NCBI GenBank assembly: GCA_028694715.1
Contig: JAQVKJ010000082.1
Location: forward strand, 1 to 6,428
DNA length: 6,428 nt
DNA from: Weeksellaceae bacterium
GTDB lineage: Bacteria; Bacteroidota; Bacteroidia; Flavobacteriales; Weeksellaceae
Direction: 5' to 3'
A program made the translations under genes and the position numbers. Positions 6,249-6,428 of this stretch are shown here, one piece after another. How positions within the stretch are numbered: position 1 is the first letter of the stretch; every line of letters begins with the position of its first letter. The notes beneath the pieces are model-generated. The model worked only from the letters and a program-made list of their open reading frames with translations. It had not been told where the DNA came from and did no database searches.

Positions 6249-6428
6249 TTATTGTGTTCCAAAAAGTCTGTCTCCAGCATCACCTAATCCGGGGACTATA
6301 TAGCTGTTTTGGTTGAGTCCCTCGTCGAGTGCAGCAAGATAAATAGGGATTTCAGGAAAACGGGAATGTACTTTTTCAATTCCTTCCGGACAACCTACAA
6401 GACAGGCCAAACGGATGGATTTTACTCC
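6249..6428 (-). CDS. upp: Uracil phosphoribosyltransferase, C-terminal part (cut by window edge)
   Basis: Only the last 59 codons are in the window; the gene enters from the right edge and stops with TAA at 6249-6251. UPRTase makes UMP from uracil and PRPP in pyrimidine salvage. The translated end reads [20 protein letters not shown], then [20 protein letters not shown], then [13 protein letters not shown]. The CLV-x-x-PEG block, the IY-x-A-x-DE-x-LN block and the terminal [13 protein letters not shown] are the conserved C-terminal hallmarks of UPRTase, the last forming part of the uracil-binding site. The PRPP-binding loop lies outside the window. The frame is intact as far as seen. YraN follows after 10 bases. 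Confidence 0.94.
   Translation of the reverse strand, partial: GVKSIRLACLVGCPEGIEKVHSRFPEIPIYLAALDEGLNQNSYIVPGLGDAGDRLFGTQ

Noticed and set aside
6239..6283. Longer YraN start at 6283 (15 extra residues)
   Set aside because: The extension overlaps the last codons of upp, and its residues do not match the family N-terminus; MAQH at 6238 does.

Overview
The window looks like a chromosomal piece from a member of the Bacteroidota, probably a flavobacterium or close relative. The evidence is three TAnnTTTG-type -7 boxes (one with a single mismatch), genes with little or no Shine-Dalgarno sequence, two lipoproteins with acidic residues just after the lipidated cysteine, and A+T-rich intergenic DNA. 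The genus cannot be named from this sequence. No transposase, integrase, CRISPR array, rRNA or tRNA gene was seen.

Layout, left to right. A TetR-family regulator (minus strand, cut by the left edge) is read out of a roughly 390-base spacer. The spacer holds its promoter with a candidate operator, a start-less coding-like remnant, and a well-formed promoter for the next operon. That plus-strand operon is glnS (glutaminyl-tRNA synthetase) followed 9 bases later by a six-helix DUF1275/YoaK membrane protein. It meets a minus-strand group almost stop-to-stop, with 6 bases between the stop codons. Everything from there to the right edge is on the minus strand. In transcription order from the right edge these are: the 3' end of upp (uracil phosphoribosyltransferase), a YraN/UPF0102 nuclease-like protein, a secreted DUF2147 protein with its own terminator, a two-domain lipoprotein gene broken by one in-frame stop codon, a DUF2200 protein, and a lipoprotein of unknown function.

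How the genes relate. Most are housekeeping or poorly characterised genes, and no shared pathway is evident. upp and YraN are separated by 10 bases and probably cotranscribed. The broken lipoprotein gene has its own promoter and may also drive DUF2200 and the last lipoprotein, since no terminator is visible between them.

Two points deserve attention. The last lipoprotein carries a run of ten G residues plus six copies of a 9-base repeat directly after its lipidation site; slippage of the G run by one base in either direction ends translation quickly, which is the arrangement expected of a phase-variable surface protein. The broken lipoprotein has a single TAA inside an otherwise intact frame and contains two related domains resembling the C-terminal domain of anti-sigma-K factors. 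I did not find convincing evidence of a new multi-gene system.
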